NCBI GenBank assembly: GCA_025175895.1
Contig: CM046004.1
Location: 15,115,011-15,179,010 of the forward strand
Direction: 5' to 3'
Length of the DNA: 64,000 nt
Source of the DNA: Wurfbainia villosa
Lineage: Eukaryota > Streptophyta > Magnoliopsida > Zingiberales > Zingiberaceae
A program made the translations under genes and the position numbers. The notes under the pieces were generated by a model that did not search any database, had not been told where the DNA came from, and was given only the letters and a program-made list of their open reading frames with translations. Position 1 is the stretch's first letter. Every line of letters begins with the position of its first letter. Positions 44,643 through 55,092 of the stretch are shown one piece after another.

Positions 44643-46192
44643 TAGTTGGTGAAGCATTTGTTCGTTCTTTTTCCTTTTTTTCTACAAAATTACTGTTCAT
44701 TGCGAAAAAAAAGTCGCGAGGAAGAAGAACAGTAACTTGCCGTAGTTTCCCAAAAGGAGCCTGGCCAAACTGCTTTGTAACGAATAGTTTCAGAAGTTTC
44801 CCAAAAGGACCCTAGCAAAACTGCTCTATAACGAACAGTTTCAGACCGGTCTGAGAATTAGACCAGTTTTGCTAGGGGAATAGTTCCCTGAGAAAACTGT
44901 CGAGCAGTTTCAGATCGGTCTGACAATCAGATCAGTCTCGAAGGGGAACAGTTCCCTGTTCCCTGTGAAACTGCTCTGGCACGAGTAGTTACAAATCGGT
45001 CTGAGAGACAAATCGATTGTAATGGAGGGATAGTTCCCTGGGGGAACAGTCCCTATGATACTGCTCTGCTTCCCAAGTAGTTTTCATTAGATCGGTCTGA
45101 CAAACAGACCAGTTGAGAAGGGAAGAGTTCCCTGGGGGAACATTTCCATGGGAAAACTACTCGGGTGAGATGTCCTTTGATGGGAACAGTCCCCTGAGTG
45201 GAACAGTTCCAAGTGGACAACAGCTTCTCGAGTAGTTCCATGATGGGATTCCACAGCGGGAAGAATTCCTCGAAAATTGAGAAAGCCCACGAAGAGCAGT
45301 TCCCTTGAGAACAGATTCGAAACGATTAAGGAAATTATTTTCCCGAACAGTTCCCGAAAGTGCTCGGGAATTGAAAATTGCCCGGTAATTCACACCGGTC
45401 TATTCTAGTCTGGATTTCTAGAACCAGTCCGGAAATTTGACAGACTAGTCTGGATTTCTAGAACCAGTCTGGAAATTGCATTAGACCAGTCTGGTTTTCT
45501 TAACCACTTAGAAATCGATGCAGTTTTGAACGATGCGGTTTCAGAAACCGATCGATAGACTCGTCTGGACGTGAAACCAGTCTGATTAACGTCAAACCGA
45601 TCTGGAATTTCGGAAATTGGTCTGAAATTCATCAAACTGGTCTGGATTGACGTCAAACCGATCTGGAATTTCAGAAACCAGTCTGAAATTCGTCTGACTG
45701 ATCTAAATTGATGACAAAGTAGTCTGGCCAGAGGGCTAAACCTACTGTCAGTCAACGTTAGTTGACTAAGTTGACTTTGGTCAACTTAACTCATAACTTG
45801 ATCGTCGAGTATTTATTTGGAACAAATAGAACTCGACTTAAACAACTTATAGATAGATTAACAAGAACTAGAGTTGATGGCTAGGGATGATATGAAAATA
45901 AACTTTCGTTCATGTTACTCGAGTGCCTGGGGTATTCGGAGAAAAATGGACGGTGTTTAAGTTCTCATGTCAAGTCAAAACAGTTTAAAACAATTAGACT
46001 TAGATAATAGTTGATTGTTAAATGTAACAATCGACTGGTCTAAGCGTTTCAGTCGACTGTTCTCCACAGAATCAAGGAAATTTATCCTTGATTGAATGTG
46101 TTCATTCTATGCCAATATATAAATTGAATTAAGTCGGTATATGTACTGGTTTATCAGTTTTGTACTGACTTAATTAATTTCAATTTTTACAG
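44643..46192 (+). repeat. Copia-C leader with reiterated CAGTCTGG/GGTCTGA motifs (44740-45720)
   Basis: This is a 1.55-kb untranslated leader. From 44740 to 45720 the motif family GACCGGTCTGA, GATCGGTCTGA, CCAGTCTGGAAATT and ACTAGTCTGGATTTCTAG recurs more than fifteen times, alternating with GGGAACAGTTCCC-type palindromes in the first half. No reading frame is supported. 45720-46190 is AT-rich with a GTTGACT-type direct/inverted cluster at 45755-45790. Confidence 0.75.
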
Positions 46193-46642
46193 ATGGCACG
46201 AATGATTACCACGATGATCAGACGCGATGTGTTGCGTAACCGGCTGAGGGAGACTATCCAGGGGATAGAGTATGACTCAACACATGGAGTCGGGTGGCAC
46301 ATAGGGAGACTGGACAGACTGTTTTGGAGACTCGAGATGTAGGAGTTTCCTATTCTTGAGAATTATAGGATCTGGGCTCTGGTCCGTTCACTACCGCAGC
46401 ACCTTAGTGATATAGCGCATCAGATCTGGGGGCGCTATGAGGGATGCGTTTCCTATACCCAATTGTGCGCTGAGTTACTTCACTACGAGGACTGTGAGGT
46501 GCACTGTGAAGATCCAGAGGAAGATCCGGAAGAAGACCTTGAAGAGGTTTTTCCTATAAGATCTCTTCAAAGGTTTCATTCAGAGGATTCTGCATCCTGG
46601 CATCATCTGGAGAGCATCTCGAAAGAAGGTGTTTCAGTTTAG
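46193..46642 (+). pseudogene. Copia-C extra reading frame upstream of gag (149 codons plus stop, one internal stop)
   Basis: ATG at 46193 directly follows an acceptor-like TTTTTACAG. The frame runs MARMITTMIRRDVLRNRLRE ... WHIGRLDRLFWRLE, meets TAG at 46340-46342, then continues in the same frame through VRSLPQHLSDIAHQIWGRYE and a very acidic run (DPEEDPEEDLEEVF) to TAG at 46640. The internal stop is one C-to-T change from CAG. I recognise no domain. The middle part vaguely recalls gag (RSLPQHL), so a duplicated gag domain or a lineage-specific extra ORF are both possible. It lies between the leader and the normal gag. Confidence 0.55.
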
Positions 46643-47133
46643 CCCAAGAAGAATGGGCTTGTTTGGATTATTATTGTTCTAGTACTTATGCTAGTGAGAG
46701 TAATAATCGTCTATCTAGTTTGTTAGAGTTGTTTTTCTTTTTTATCAGTTGTGAGTTAGAAGAATGTTATGTGTAACATTCTAAGTAGAGTTTTTTTTGT
46801 TATATGTTAACAATGTACAACAAGTTTAGTTTAATGATATGTTCATTTTATACTGTTAACTCTACATGATGCATGATATTTCATTACTCTTTGATTTGTT
46901 CATAATGAGTATAATTTAAATGATATGTTCATTTAATAGTATCATGTTAAGATGGGATGTATATAATATAATTGATCAAAGTCGATTGAATTGACACATA
47001 CAAATGATGAGTGATAATTTGATTGACACTTGATTTTGTAAACCAAATCGAATTTACATTGAGTCAATTTAGAGATTACATACATAAAGGCATACACTGA
47101 ATAACTAAATAATATGTTTATTTATGTTAGGTT
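46643..47133. other. spacer between extra reading frame and gag of Copia-C
   Basis: AT-rich with repeated AATGATATGTTCATTT at 46842 and 46919. No coding signal. Confidence 0.5.
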
Positions 47134-48020
47134 ATGGCAATCAAAAATATCATAGCTGAACTCAATAAGGGTGAGAAACTGAATGGGGATAACTACAAGA
47201 TATGACACCTCAAGATACAGTATGTCCTAGAGGAATAAGAAGTTCTTGAGGCTATAAATCAGGTTTTGATAGAACCTATAGATGGTCCCACTGCACAAAA
47301 CAGGCGAGATCTTGATGCCTATAAGGCATGGAAGAAAAATGACTCCACTGCTAAGGGCATTTTGATAAGTTCAATGGTGGACGACCTGACATTTGAGTAT
47401 GAGGCGTATTCTTCGGCTCATGTTGTCTGGGTAGCCCTTAAGGATAAGTACAGTGGTGTCATTTTGAGCAAGCTTTGACAGTTGACGATCAAGTTCGACA
47501 GCTATAAGAAGCACCCGAATGTCACAATGGCTCAATATCTTAGGGAGATGTCAAACATGATTCGGGAGCTTAAAACTGCAGGTCATGAGTTGACTGACGA
47601 ACAACAGGTTCAGGCAGTTATTTGATCCCTTTTAGATTCTTGGGAGACCATGAAGCAGACTCTTACTCACAGTGAGAGTATTAAAACTTTTACTGATGTT
47701 TCGCGCCATGTTGAACTAGAGGCGGAGAGAGTAGAATCCGCGAGGATTTCTGGCCAAGCCTATTTGGCTGTTGGTTCTGTTGGAACATCTGGATCCAAGA
47801 AAAAGAGATGGTTCAATAAGGAGAAGGGAAAGAAGAAAGAAGCTGTTGTTGCAGGTGAGAAAGGCCCAATCAAGAAGAAGAAGAACAAGAAGAAAGGAAA
47901 GAAACCTAAAAGCAAGGTGACTTATTTTAATTGTGACAAAAAGGGTCACTACGCTCGGGAGTGTACCGAGCCAAGAAAGGTAACTTCTAGTCTGTCTTTT
48001 GAGCATTTTGTTGCTAGTTC
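47134..48020 (+). pseudogene. Copia-C gag with zinc knuckle, three in-frame stops
   Basis: From ATG 47134 (MAIKNIIAELNKGEKLNGDN) one frame continues to about 48020, interrupted only by TGA near 47203, 47476 and 47623. Each is one transition away from TGG or CGA. Recognisable parts: KLNGDNY, VLEEQEVLEAI, WVALKDKY, TMAQYLREMSNMIRELKTAG, ETMKQTLTHSESIKTF. A basic Lys-rich run follows (KKKKNKKKGKKPKSK), then NCDKKGHYAREC. That is a CCHC knuckle whose first Cys is replaced by Tyr. Confidence 0.85.
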
Positions 48021-48648
48021 TGTGTTGTTGGCTGATTCTTATCTTTTGTGGATTATAGATTCAGGAGCAACCAACCATGTAGCTCGGGAGCGAGTTATAT
48101 ATGTGGAGTACCATAGGGTAGTAGCTGGCAACAAATGGATATATGTAAGAAACAATATAAGAGTCGAAGTCAAAGGAGTCAACACTTGCAAACTTGACCT
48201 TCGGGGTGGAAGTACTTTGTTTCTACATGATGTCTTGTATGCTCCTGAGATTCGTAAGAATCTTATTTCTATTACTTGTCTTCTTGATTTAGGGTATTGT
48301 ATTAACTTTTACAGTCGGTGTGTTGAACTCAAGATTGACTCAGTGTCAATCGGATATGGTTTTTTAACGAATGATTTTATGGTTCTTGATGTGGAACCAA
48401 ATGTCAATTGTACGATTGATAATTATTTTTCAAACATTGCTCTTACTAGTGATGCAGAAATAACTGATGATATTTGGCATGCTAGATTAGGAAATATAGG
48501 ACAAGATCACATGAATCGGTTAGCTAAGGAGGGTTTATTAGTCTCTCGTGCTAAGATTAGCTTGTCTGATGTGAGCATTGTCTTGCTGGAAAAGCAACTA
48601 GGAAGTCATTCGGTAAGGCTATTAGGGCAGAGTCACCGTTGCAATTGA
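48021..48648 (+). pseudogene. Copia-C protease and pre-integrase region
   Basis: It continues in frame with gag. WIIDSGATNHVARER (48049-48093) carries the aspartic protease DSGA site. Further on are LHDVLYAPEIRKNLISITCL and IWHARLGNIGQDHMNRLAKE (the HxxxH part of the zinc-binding pre-integrase region). A frameshift near 48590 ends the frame. Confidence 0.88.
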
Positions 48649-49260
48649 TTCATTCGGATATTTGTGGTCTAATGAATGCGAAGGCTAGACATGGAGCTTC
48701 CTATTTCATTACATTTATTGATGATTTCTCTCATTTCGATCATGTGTATTTGATTTCTCACAAATCTGAAGCATTTGATTGCTTCATTCGTTATGTGAAT
48801 GAAGTTGAGAATTAAACGGAACGTAAGGTTAAGACTTTACGCAATGATCATGGAAGAGAATATTTATCTGATATGTTCAAGACAATATATAATGATAAAG
48901 GGATTATTAGACAGCTGACAATCCCTGAAACTCCACAATAAAATGGGAATGCTGAGAAAAGAAATAAGGCTCTTCTCGAAATGGTTAGGTCTATGATGGC
49001 GCAGACTAATTTGCCGATCTCCTATTGGGGAGATGCATTACTAGCTGCAGCCTATATACTTAACAAAGTGTCTTCAAAGTCAGTTCCATTTACCCCATAT
49101 GAACGTTGGACAGGCAGAAAACTAGATTTGAAAAATCTGAGACCCTAGGGGTCAGCTGCCTATGTTCACGATAGTTCTCACAAGTATGGAAAACTATGAC
49201 CTAGAGGTAAGAAATGTATCTTTATAAGATATTCTGATACCTCCAAAGGTTATGTTTTCG
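48640..49260 (+). pseudogene. Copia-C integrase core
   Basis: In a shifted frame: LIHSDICGLMNAKARHGA, YFITFIDDFSHFDHVYLISH (first Asp), VKTLRNDHGREYLS (second Asp), then NGNAEKRNKALLEMVRSMM (catalytic Glu). The DDE set is present but four or more stops (for example near 48813, 48940 and 49147) interrupt it. Confidence 0.85.
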
Positions 49261-49749
49261 TAGGTGAGCAACATGATGGAACAATCTCTGAATTGGATTC
49301 GTAAGATGCTACTTTTCTCGAAACTGAGTTCCCAGCTAGAGGTGAAGTTGATAAGACAGTTCCTCTATTTGAGGAGAATGATTTGTTGTCAACTAGACAG
49401 GTGTCTAGTGGAATACCTGAAACTACTCAACCCAGTGAGAGTACTTTTCCTAGTCACGGGGTGACTTCTCATCAGCCCAACTTACAGAAAAGTGTTCGTA
49501 AGATTAAACCTAAGAATAGGTTTGATATTGAGAATGAGGTAATGATGACACTCCCTGTTGACGATGAAGAACCTCAATTAGTTAAGGAAACTCTAGGCTC
49601 TACAGTTGGAGAAAAGTGGAAAGATGCAATGATTGAAGAAATAGAGTCAATGGTTAATAATCATGTTTGGAAGTTAGTCGATCTTCCTCCTGGCCGAAGG
49701 GCTATTGGGAATAAATGGATTCTCAAAATAAAGAGGAAATATAAAATAC
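49261..49749 (+). pseudogene. Copia-C integrase/RT linker and start of reverse transcriptase, truncated
   Basis: 49383-49740 encodes a hydrophilic linker, then VGEKWKDAMIEEIESMVNNH, VWKLVDLPPGRRAIGNKWIL, the first block of copia reverse transcriptase. The element stops there, where the gypsy-2 LTR begins. The remainder would be expected beyond the right end of gypsy-2. Confidence 0.85.
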
Positions 49750-50488
49750 CACAGAAAAAAAAATAATAATAAATGTTGGGCAATTAGGAGAATACCCTAT
49801 AAAAATTTTCCAAGAATTTTTAGGAATTTTTCTGGACTCGAATGAGGATTTCTAAGACCCTTTTTGCTTAGAAGGGGTTAAAGGGCTTAACGGGTCTGAG
49901 ATTCGACCCGTTATCTGCCCAATTTGACCCGTTCATTAACGGAGCCGTTCGCGTTGCTAACTTTAAGTTTTTCGACGAGCGTTACCCCATCGCGTTATTT
50001 CCTTACCTCTTCCGCGACCACAAATCTCCCGATCAACTTCTTCTCTCCGCTCTCGATCCCGTTTCCTCTCCTCCTCCGTGTGACCTCTGCGACCCCTGCC
50101 GACCGGAGTTCGTCGGCTCCTCTGCGTGAGTGGACGGCGGCAAGCGACGGTGCTCGCGGACAGACCAGAGCAACAAAGGGGTTCACGATTTAGGGGCTTG
50201 GGTCGACGGCGATGGCACGGTGCTCGAGTAGGGAAGACGGCGACTGGCTGTCGGAGCCGGAGGGTCCAGTGTGAGTTAGAGCAGTACATCGGGGGGCGTT
50301 GATTTCGCTGGTGAGCAGAGTCATCGGTTGGAGGCTTGGATCGACGACAGCGTCACTTGCGCTCGATTTCACACTGTCGAAGGTGGGTTCTGGTCCGATC
50401 GAAGTGGAGACTATGCTGGTGGTCGCCGGAGCAAGGTAAGGCATGGATTTTTCTTACAGTAGAAGGGATTTTGGAGTCCTCTGGATTT
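49750..50488 (+). repeat. gypsy-2 5' LTR, left part
   Basis: Matches 62051-62797 closely. A TATAAAA (about 49799) follows the LTR start. A GC-rich CpG block spans 49930-50430. A donor-like CGGAGCAAG|GTAAGG cuts after 50435. Confidence 0.9.
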
Positions 50489-51884
50489 TGTAGGGGATCG
50501 ATTGGCCGGCTAGAGGGGGGTGAATAGCCCTCGTTCGTTGGATGTCGTAATTCGTTCGTTCTCGTGTGCTTGTCTACAATTGTCGTTAATATACGCAGTG
50601 AAATAACAATAATAATGAAACTAACAACAATACACAATCACACAACACAAGATATACGTGGTTCGGAACCGAATGGTTCCTACTCCACGGGCGAGCTCAC
50701 CGAGCTCTAGTTATGCGCACGACACTAACTATAACACTCCTTCTCGACAACACGTCGGAGGTGGAGAAACCTCTCATAAGCAATTACAATGTAATATATA
50801 AATACAAGCAAATACACAAATACAATACACAAGAAAACTTTCACCGATTGCTTTGATCGCTTTGCTTGTTGCTTGCTTTGATTGACTCTTGAAGGACTGG
50901 AATGCAGCAGCAATTCCCCTCCAATAGCTCCACAAAAACCATGGCAAAAACCTCCATCTCGAGCTCCTTTTATAACTCGTGATCGAGCTATTTTCGCGCT
51001 AGCGCCGGCGCTAAAAGGCCCTGGGCCCCAGTCGTTGTCTCACAACGGCGGATCCATGTCGGACAAGTTCCAGCGGATCACCTACGGTCGGATGATGCCC
51101 ATCGACAGATTGGTCGACCTAATAATCATTGCCCGATCGACTCACGGAGCATTCTCATGCTCGCGACACTCACATCGATCATTGCCATCCCTCGATCGGT
51201 CGGCTAGTACGACCGTCGATCATTGCGATCCATGGCGATCGGCCCGGCAAGCACAAAACCCTAGCCTTACTTGGCACCTATGCAACCTTAAACACCAAGT
51301 TGTTTGGTAAACCCTCAAACATCAAGTTTGAGCCTCCGACACTCAGTCTTAGCCACTTGGCCAAGTCCACCTTATCCCTCATGGAGTTCCCCACCGAAGC
51401 TCTCTTCCCTCGGCCTACGTCCCTCGGATGTGCCAAGCGCACGGCTTCGCAACGCCATCCTTCGCATCTCATACCCTAGAAGTATGCTTCCCTTTGGGCT
51501 CACTCCATTCGCTCCCCGTCCAGCGGTCCCTCGGATGCACCAAGCGCATGGCTTCGCAATGCCATCCTTCACCGACTCAAGGACCCCGAGCCTAGTGAAC
51601 TTACCAAGTCCTTAAGACTTCCCATATGCACCAAGCGCACGGCTTCGCAATGCATTTCTCACCAAACACCAAGCGCACGGCTTCGCAATGCATTTCTCAC
51701 CAAACACCAAGCGCACGGCTTCGCAATGCTTTGGATTTCCCATGCCAACCCCATGTTGGACTTTCCCACACCAAGCTCCATGCTTGGATTTTCCATGCCA
51801 ATACCATGTTGGACTTTCCCATGTCATGAGTTTTGTCTATCATCAAAATACCATCAAGGTACTGCTGGGCCGATTGCACCAAAA
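50489..51884 (-). repeat. Sirevirus-like 3' LTR (1,396 bp)
   Basis: Matches 55093-56513. It contains five copies of CAAGCGCA(C/T)GGCTTCGCAA(T/C)GC between 51434 and 51728, the last three as a 39-bp tandem array. Confidence 0.9.
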
Positions 51885-53460
51885 ATCTCCCCCTTTTTGA
51901 TGATTGACAAAACTACCATCTCAAGTCTACCAATTCTCCCATATTGGCAATTCTCATATCCCAATGAGAATTCCAACGAACCCTAATTGGTAACTTGGTA
52001 ACTTCTCCCCCCTTTTGACATTACATCAAAAAGGTTCTCCCCAAGGGTATGAATGTCTCATATCCCAATAAGATCTTACAATCTCTCCCTTGGAGGAACA
52101 TATGCCTACAATCTTTCTAGTGATCCCATATCACTTAAAGAGAGGCAACCCAATTTTCCTCCCATGAGGAAATACACATCCATCTTCCCAAGATGGATAC
52201 CTCCCCCTAGAGGCTTGCTCCCCCTTGATCATTGCACCAACAATGTCCTTGGAGAGTCCCTAAGCCAATAGGAACATTAACCAAATCAAAATTAAGGCAA
52301 AGTTCAACAATGAACTCTCTTCCACCTTAAAATTGATACTCACCCTCAACCCAACTCCTAATCCATATCCAATGGATTTCCACCCTCTCTAATGCTCTCC
52401 CAAGCATATCCTAGGGTTATGAGTGGTTAGGGAACCAAAACATGGCTAAACATGGGCCTAACTATCAAGTTTACCCGAAATCACTGTGCGGTCGACTCCG
52501 ATACTAGTCGATCATTGGACTTACCATCGATCGCCATTACGTAATCGATCGATAATCGATATGCAATTTTTCAGTTTCAAAAAATGGATTTTCGAAATCC
52601 ATAAGTAAATATACGTAATTTTAAAAATCTTGAAAATGCATACGTATAATACTTATCCTAAACACTATGGGTGAAAAATATTGAAAAATTATTTTACCCA
52701 TTAAATTAGGAGATTGATACAAAGTCCAAAGTTTAAGAAAAACTTCAATAAAGAGCCCTCTTTGTATCATCCCATTCAATGGTGATAGCTATCAAAAGAT
52801 AGGCTTCACCAAGGTTTTTCAAAAAGTTTTCAAAACCTTTAATTTCTTTTTCCTAAACATCTCACCAATATCTAGATGTGTAAAACATATACAAGTCAAG
52901 TTTTTAGTGAGATGTGGGTTTTGTTTTCTTTATGTTCTCATGCATATTTCTAAGACAATATTATTTGATTCCTTTCAAATTATGTCATAGTCCTTAACTC
53001 CATTTTAATTCATGCATGATATGATTATGACATAGATATGATATAGATAAAAACATATGACAATATCATGATGTCATGGCATGTGAATGAAACTTAAGCA
53101 TACATGACATCTAAACATAAATCTAGACATGATCATGACATTTTTATAGATGAAAATGAGAATGATGTCATGCCATGGCAAGACAAATAAAGCATGGCAA
53201 GTAAAATATACTAAGGTATAGAATACCTAAGTGTTAAAATTAATTTGCCATTTCTAGGAATTAAATTCATTTTGCCTTAATGCCATTCATTTCCCTAGTG
53301 TGCCAAAAACCCAAAATGGCACACCAATACCTCTAAGACCTAATTGTGCCAATTTAATCATTTTTAGACTTCTCAAACACATTGGCACATCCTAATGTGT
53401 CAACTCTACTATGGTTAGGTTAACTACCCATCCATTTAGGGTTGACACACCCTAACCCAT
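51885..53460. other. non-coding internal region where pol would be
   Basis: Two purine tracts on the minus strand (rc of ATCTCCCCCTTTTTGATG, 51885-51902, and of CTCCCCCCTTTTGACATTACATC, near 52005) lie at the LTR-proximal end. The rest is AT-rich, with a cluster of ATGACAT/ATGATATG-type repeats at 53000-53170. There is no pol similarity. Confidence 0.7.
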
Positions 53461-55035
53461 CTAGCGTGAATCAATCACGCTTTTAGGAACCCAATACCTA
53501 TTGGAGCTCCTTGGGTTAACAAGGTATTCCCTAGGGATAACTTCCCTAGATACCTTTCTAATGACCCTTTTTGGCTTTGACGCCTTAGTCAAATGGGTCT
53601 TACTTGGGTCAACTCTAGAGGTGACTCCTCCATTGACCTTCTTAGTGGCTACATTTGATTTCTTTGAGGTGTTAGCCACTAAACACATACCATAGCTAGA
53701 CTTAGGGATGACTTCCCTATTAGCCTTGATTTTCCTAGACCTAGATGCGGTTCCATAATTAAATGGAACATTATGGTAGGACATAGGTTTGTGACCCAAA
53801 CCCTTCTTGCCCTTAGGCATTTCTTGTTTTCTAGGTCTTGACTTTTGTACATTAGACCCCTTAACCGAATTTGATATTATTGCTAGGGTCTTCTCCAATT
53901 TTTCTAGCCTTGACCTCAAGGCTTGGTTTTCTAACTCTAATTTTCCCAATTTTGAATTTTCATTTATCTTTTGGGAAATGTTTTTCCTTTTAGGCATATG
54001 CCTAGATTTCTTGGGATTAACACCCAAATTTTCTTCAATTCTCCTAATTGACTCCCTAAGTAAAATAGGTCTAGAATTATGATTCCTAGGTTTATCCTTA
54101 GTTATATGAACATGCTTGGCACCTAAGCAATAAACCTTATTATTTCTCTTAGCATGCTTTTCATTTATAATTGCAAGAGAACTAAAATAATTCTTAGCAT
54201 GCTTTTTGACTCTAGAAATTAAAGGTGCATTAAGTAAATTTACCTTAGGGTTAGCTTTAGGAGCTCCCCCTACATGAGTTGCACCTTCTTGCCCTTTCTT
54301 CCTCCCCCTAGGGCATTGACTTTGATAGTGTCCCTTTTGATTGCATTTAAAGCACACAATGTGCTCTTTGCTCTTGATTTTGGGAACACCGGCATCCTTT
54401 GACTTTGGATTGACTTTTGGTGTTGATGCCTTTTCCTTAGCCAATTTAGGGCATTTGCTCTTGTAATGCCCCTTCTCCCTACACTCAAAGCATATTATGT
54501 GGTTTTTATTTAAAATTACAACACTTGAGTTACCTAGGGAGTTGGTGGAGGCCTCTTCACTTCTTCCGGAGGTAGAAGCTTCATTTTGATCTTGCTCCGG
54601 AATTGAAATCCTTTCCTCTCCCTCAACGCTAGAGGTGGAAGTCTCCACCAAGTCATCCACATCTTCAAAAGTGGATGGTGATTCTTCTTCGACATTCTCC
54701 TCTACTTGTGCCGATTGGGAATTTTCTTGGAATTTCATTACCTTATTCCATAATTCCCTTGCATCCCTATAATCACCCAATCTAGACCAAATAGTGTTAG
54801 GTAACAAATCACTAATCAACTTGATTACCTTGAGATTTGTCTTGAAGTCTTTGATTTGGTCTTGGGTCCATTTTGACTTCTCAATTGGCTTGTTGTACTT
54901 GTCCCTAGGCATTTCAAAACCGTTTTATATAATAATCATAAAATCAAAATCAGTTTCTAGGTATACCTCCATTTTTCTTCTCCACCATAGAAAGTCTCCT
55001 TCGAATTTGGGTGGTTGAAGGTTGTAGCCGGCCAT
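53461..55035 (-). pseudogene. Sirevirus-like gag with two CCHC zinc knuckles, single premature stop
   Basis: The natural start is ATG at 55035 (MAGYNLQPPKFEGDFLWWRR). A TAA at 54927-54925 interrupts after 36 codons. From 54912 the frame is open for 483 codons. It shows two knuckles, CFECREKGHYKSKC and CFKCNQKGHYQSQC, a long Lys-rich linker, a probable coiled coil (KLGKLELENQALRSRLEKLE) and an end NRYWVPKSVIDSR, the usual gag-protease boundary in Sireviruses. Gag binds and packages element RNA. Pol-lacking copies can be mobilised by complete relatives. The stop could be one AAA-to-TAA change. Confidence 0.9.
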
Positions 55036-55077
55036 CTTGTAGTGCTCTCGTGGCGGTTAGTCCTTGAAGAGCAACCT

Positions 55078-55092
55078 GGCTCTAATACCACT
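55078..55092 (-). other. Sirevirus-like primer binding site
   Basis: Minus-strand AGTGGTATTAGAGCC adjoins the LTR end CCCTACA. It matches the initiator-Met complement with one transition. Confidence 0.88.

Noticed and set aside
44740..45755. Minus-strand frames (62-116 codons) in the Copia-C leader
   Set aside because: They are antisense to the element and arise from the reiterated motifs (regular Arg/Ser/Leu pattern).
51129..51986. Several Pro/Ser/His-rich frames in the Sirevirus-like LTR
   Set aside because: They are repeated in the paired LTR at 55795-56615, lie on both strands and have no start context. LTR by-products.
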